64,000 bases of DNA from Burhinus oedicnemus. Lineage: Eukaryota > Chordata > Aves > Charadriiformes > Burhinidae. Made by a program: the position numbers and the translations under genes. The stretch spans positions 1,408,276 to 1,472,275 of the forward strand of contig VFFE01009205.1 in NCBI GenBank assembly GCA_008921705.1, read 5' to 3'. A model generated the notes under the pieces. The model did not search any database, was not told the DNA's origin, and was given only the letters and a program-made list of their open reading frames with translations. Positions 62,292 to 64,000 of the stretch are shown one piece after another (position 1 is the first letter of the stretch; each line of letters starts with the position of its first letter).

Positions 62292-64000
62292 GTAGCTCTG
62301 AGCAGTTTTTGGGAATATTTTATAGCTCTTCCTCTACCCCCAGTGCTTTTTATGGGAAGGGAGAAAAAGTGGAATACTTCAAAGGACATGAATCAGGAAC
62401 GTGAGAAAAACTGGGGATTTGTGGTGTGTTAATTTATGTACTTCTGGTCTTTCTTTCATTGCCTGACTCATTCCACCTGAGCCTTGGATCTTACTCAGGT
62501 TGAAAAGCCAACACACACAGATTTGGAAGCGATGGGACAATTCTCATGCCAAGTGATGGTTAACTCGCATTATTAGGACCCTGGCTTTGGAGTAACTCAG
62601 GGGTGTCTTCTCCAGCTTTGAAAGCCTCCCTGTTTGGGGCATCAGAAGGGGATGCATTACCAGTAGGAGGTGTGGATATATCCTTTTCCCTCTTCAGGGG
62701 TCAGGCTGCTCACTTCACAGCTGAGCTGTAATGTGCTTTGAAAAGATGCAGTATATATGCATATAAGCCCTCCTTTAGTTACTACAGAAGAGGGATTCAG
62801 CCTAGTCCTAGCCTCTTTGAGGTGTCAGGCTTACTGAATTATTGAGCTTTTCTGCTCCTTTGAGCATGCTTTCAAAATAGGTACTAGCTAGTGTTCAAGT
62901 ATATGGATTGTCTATATTAAGCAATACTCATTGCGGTATCTGGGTTCTGTTGATTGCAACACTACTATTCTCCCTTTAATCATTGCCATAAAAATCACAA
63001 ACTTTCTGAAAGAATAAATGCATTCTGGACCTTGTTCTTTTTTCTCTGATGCTAACTTTGTTGCACTTAAAATTATTTTACATTTTTCTCCACAACCAGG
63101 TAGGCTACAAATTTCTCTGTATTTTAAACGAAACCTTAAAGTTGGGGTCCAAGAAAAGCATCAGTTATTGTAAGACATAGAGAAAATCATAGAAGTTAAC
63201 AAAGCTAGAATCTTAATTTTAAAATGCATTGTAAACGTTAAGTAATCGCTGCAACATCCACCTGAGCAAATAATATTATCTGCATGCAGCGGGAACAGGC
63301 TAAATCCAGAAAGGGATGCACGTACTGAGCTGAGCAGTGCTGTCTCCAGCTCCTGCTGACTGCAGCGAGCCCAGAATTTCACTCCCTTGTGATGCTCTGC
63401 AGAGCTGAGCCTAACGTAAATTCAGAACTGAACAAGTCATCAAACTGCTGTATAACTTCACACACTGACACATTTGCTATGGTGTTTAAAGTTTCTCTTC
63501 TATTAAATACCGCAGTTATTCATGCCAACCTGCTTATTCACCTAAACCTACCCTCCTTTTAAGTTTTCTTTCCCTTGAGAACACTAAACACTCTTATGCG
63601 ACCATATCTTTAAGTTAAATAAAGAATTGCAAATGCCTGTCCTCCAAAAGAAATGCCGTACAGATCTAGTGCAGCGGGGGAACTACATTTACAGGATCCT
63701 GACAAAAAAAGAAAAGCTTAAAGCAGTACAGATAGGATAAAACGAGAGGTATTCAAGAGTCCCCTGTCCCTCCTCAAACATCCTAAAAAATTCTAAAGTG
63801 CATTTAAAGAAGAACATTCTTGTTATTACCCTCAAGATGAACTAACCCTTTCAGCATTCTGGTATGGGGGTACTGTATAAGTAAGGTCTCCAGCTAAAGA
63901 TTTGAGAAATAAGGTAGCACTGTAGGACCTTTTAAAACTGCTCACAGCTTCAGGCAGTAGAAAAGATAAAGCTAAAGTCACCAAAAGACAATGAAGTTAT
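62292..64000. other. Unique AT-rich non-coding stretch
   Basis: No gene is supported to the window end. Only one frame of 60 codons or more exists (minus 63161-63382, unrecognised). No repeat is recognised. Confidence 0.6.

Overview
The window looks like a piece of a bird chromosome. The evidence is two CR1-type LINE copies with the avian/sauropsid 3' end, both 5'-truncated, plus a few very old amniote SINE relics (MIR-like and tRNA-headed). Overall interspersed-repeat density is low, the background is CpG-depleted and AT-rich, and one end carries a dense CpG island. No bacterial or viral gene organisation is present. Species and chromosome cannot be named from the sequence alone.

No functional protein-coding gene is supported. 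Open frames are short, overlap on both strands, lack recognisable domains and are interrupted every few hundred bases. The only frames whose protein I recognise are two broken C-terminal remnants of the CR1 reverse-transcriptase polyprotein, inside the LINE copies at 53.8-54.6 kb and 58.85-59.4 kb. The window is therefore intergenic sequence or the interior of a very long intron.

Layout. 1-0.95 kb: strong CpG island, the best promoter candidate. 0.95-2.8 kb: further GC-rich blocks mixed with purine microsatellites (GAAA, GAG, AGGAG) and a homeodomain-motif-rich segment at 2.4-2.5 kb. 2.8-6.5 kb: AT-rich sequence whose long stretch without repeats or frames resembles conserved non-coding regulatory DNA. 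6.5-7.4 kb: two patches with raised CpG. 7.4-25 kb: ordinary unique non-coding DNA with one possible inverted-repeat relic. 25.1-26.0 kb: a MIR relic and a tRNA-headed relic. 26-47 kb: unique DNA with a 31-base C run (28.6 kb), a perfect steroid-receptor-type palindrome (38.3 kb), a GATA palindrome (42.2 kb) and a CTCF-like site (46.1 kb). 47.3 kb: a clear MIR/CORE-SINE relic. 53.8-59.4 kb: two CR1 copies in the same orientation with another old relic between them. 60.1-60.3 kb: a CpG-dense patch with an RFX X-box-like motif. The remainder to 64 kb is unique AT-rich DNA.

Taken together, a CpG island followed by more than 60 kb with no exon, little transposon load and several homeodomain-, GATA- or nuclear-receptor-type motifs is what one expects beside, or in a first intron of, a developmental regulator gene. 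That reading is inference. It would be settled by alignment to annotated bird genomes. I found no convincing sign of a new kind of genetic system; the most checkable candidates are the putative regulatory elements and ancient repeat relics.
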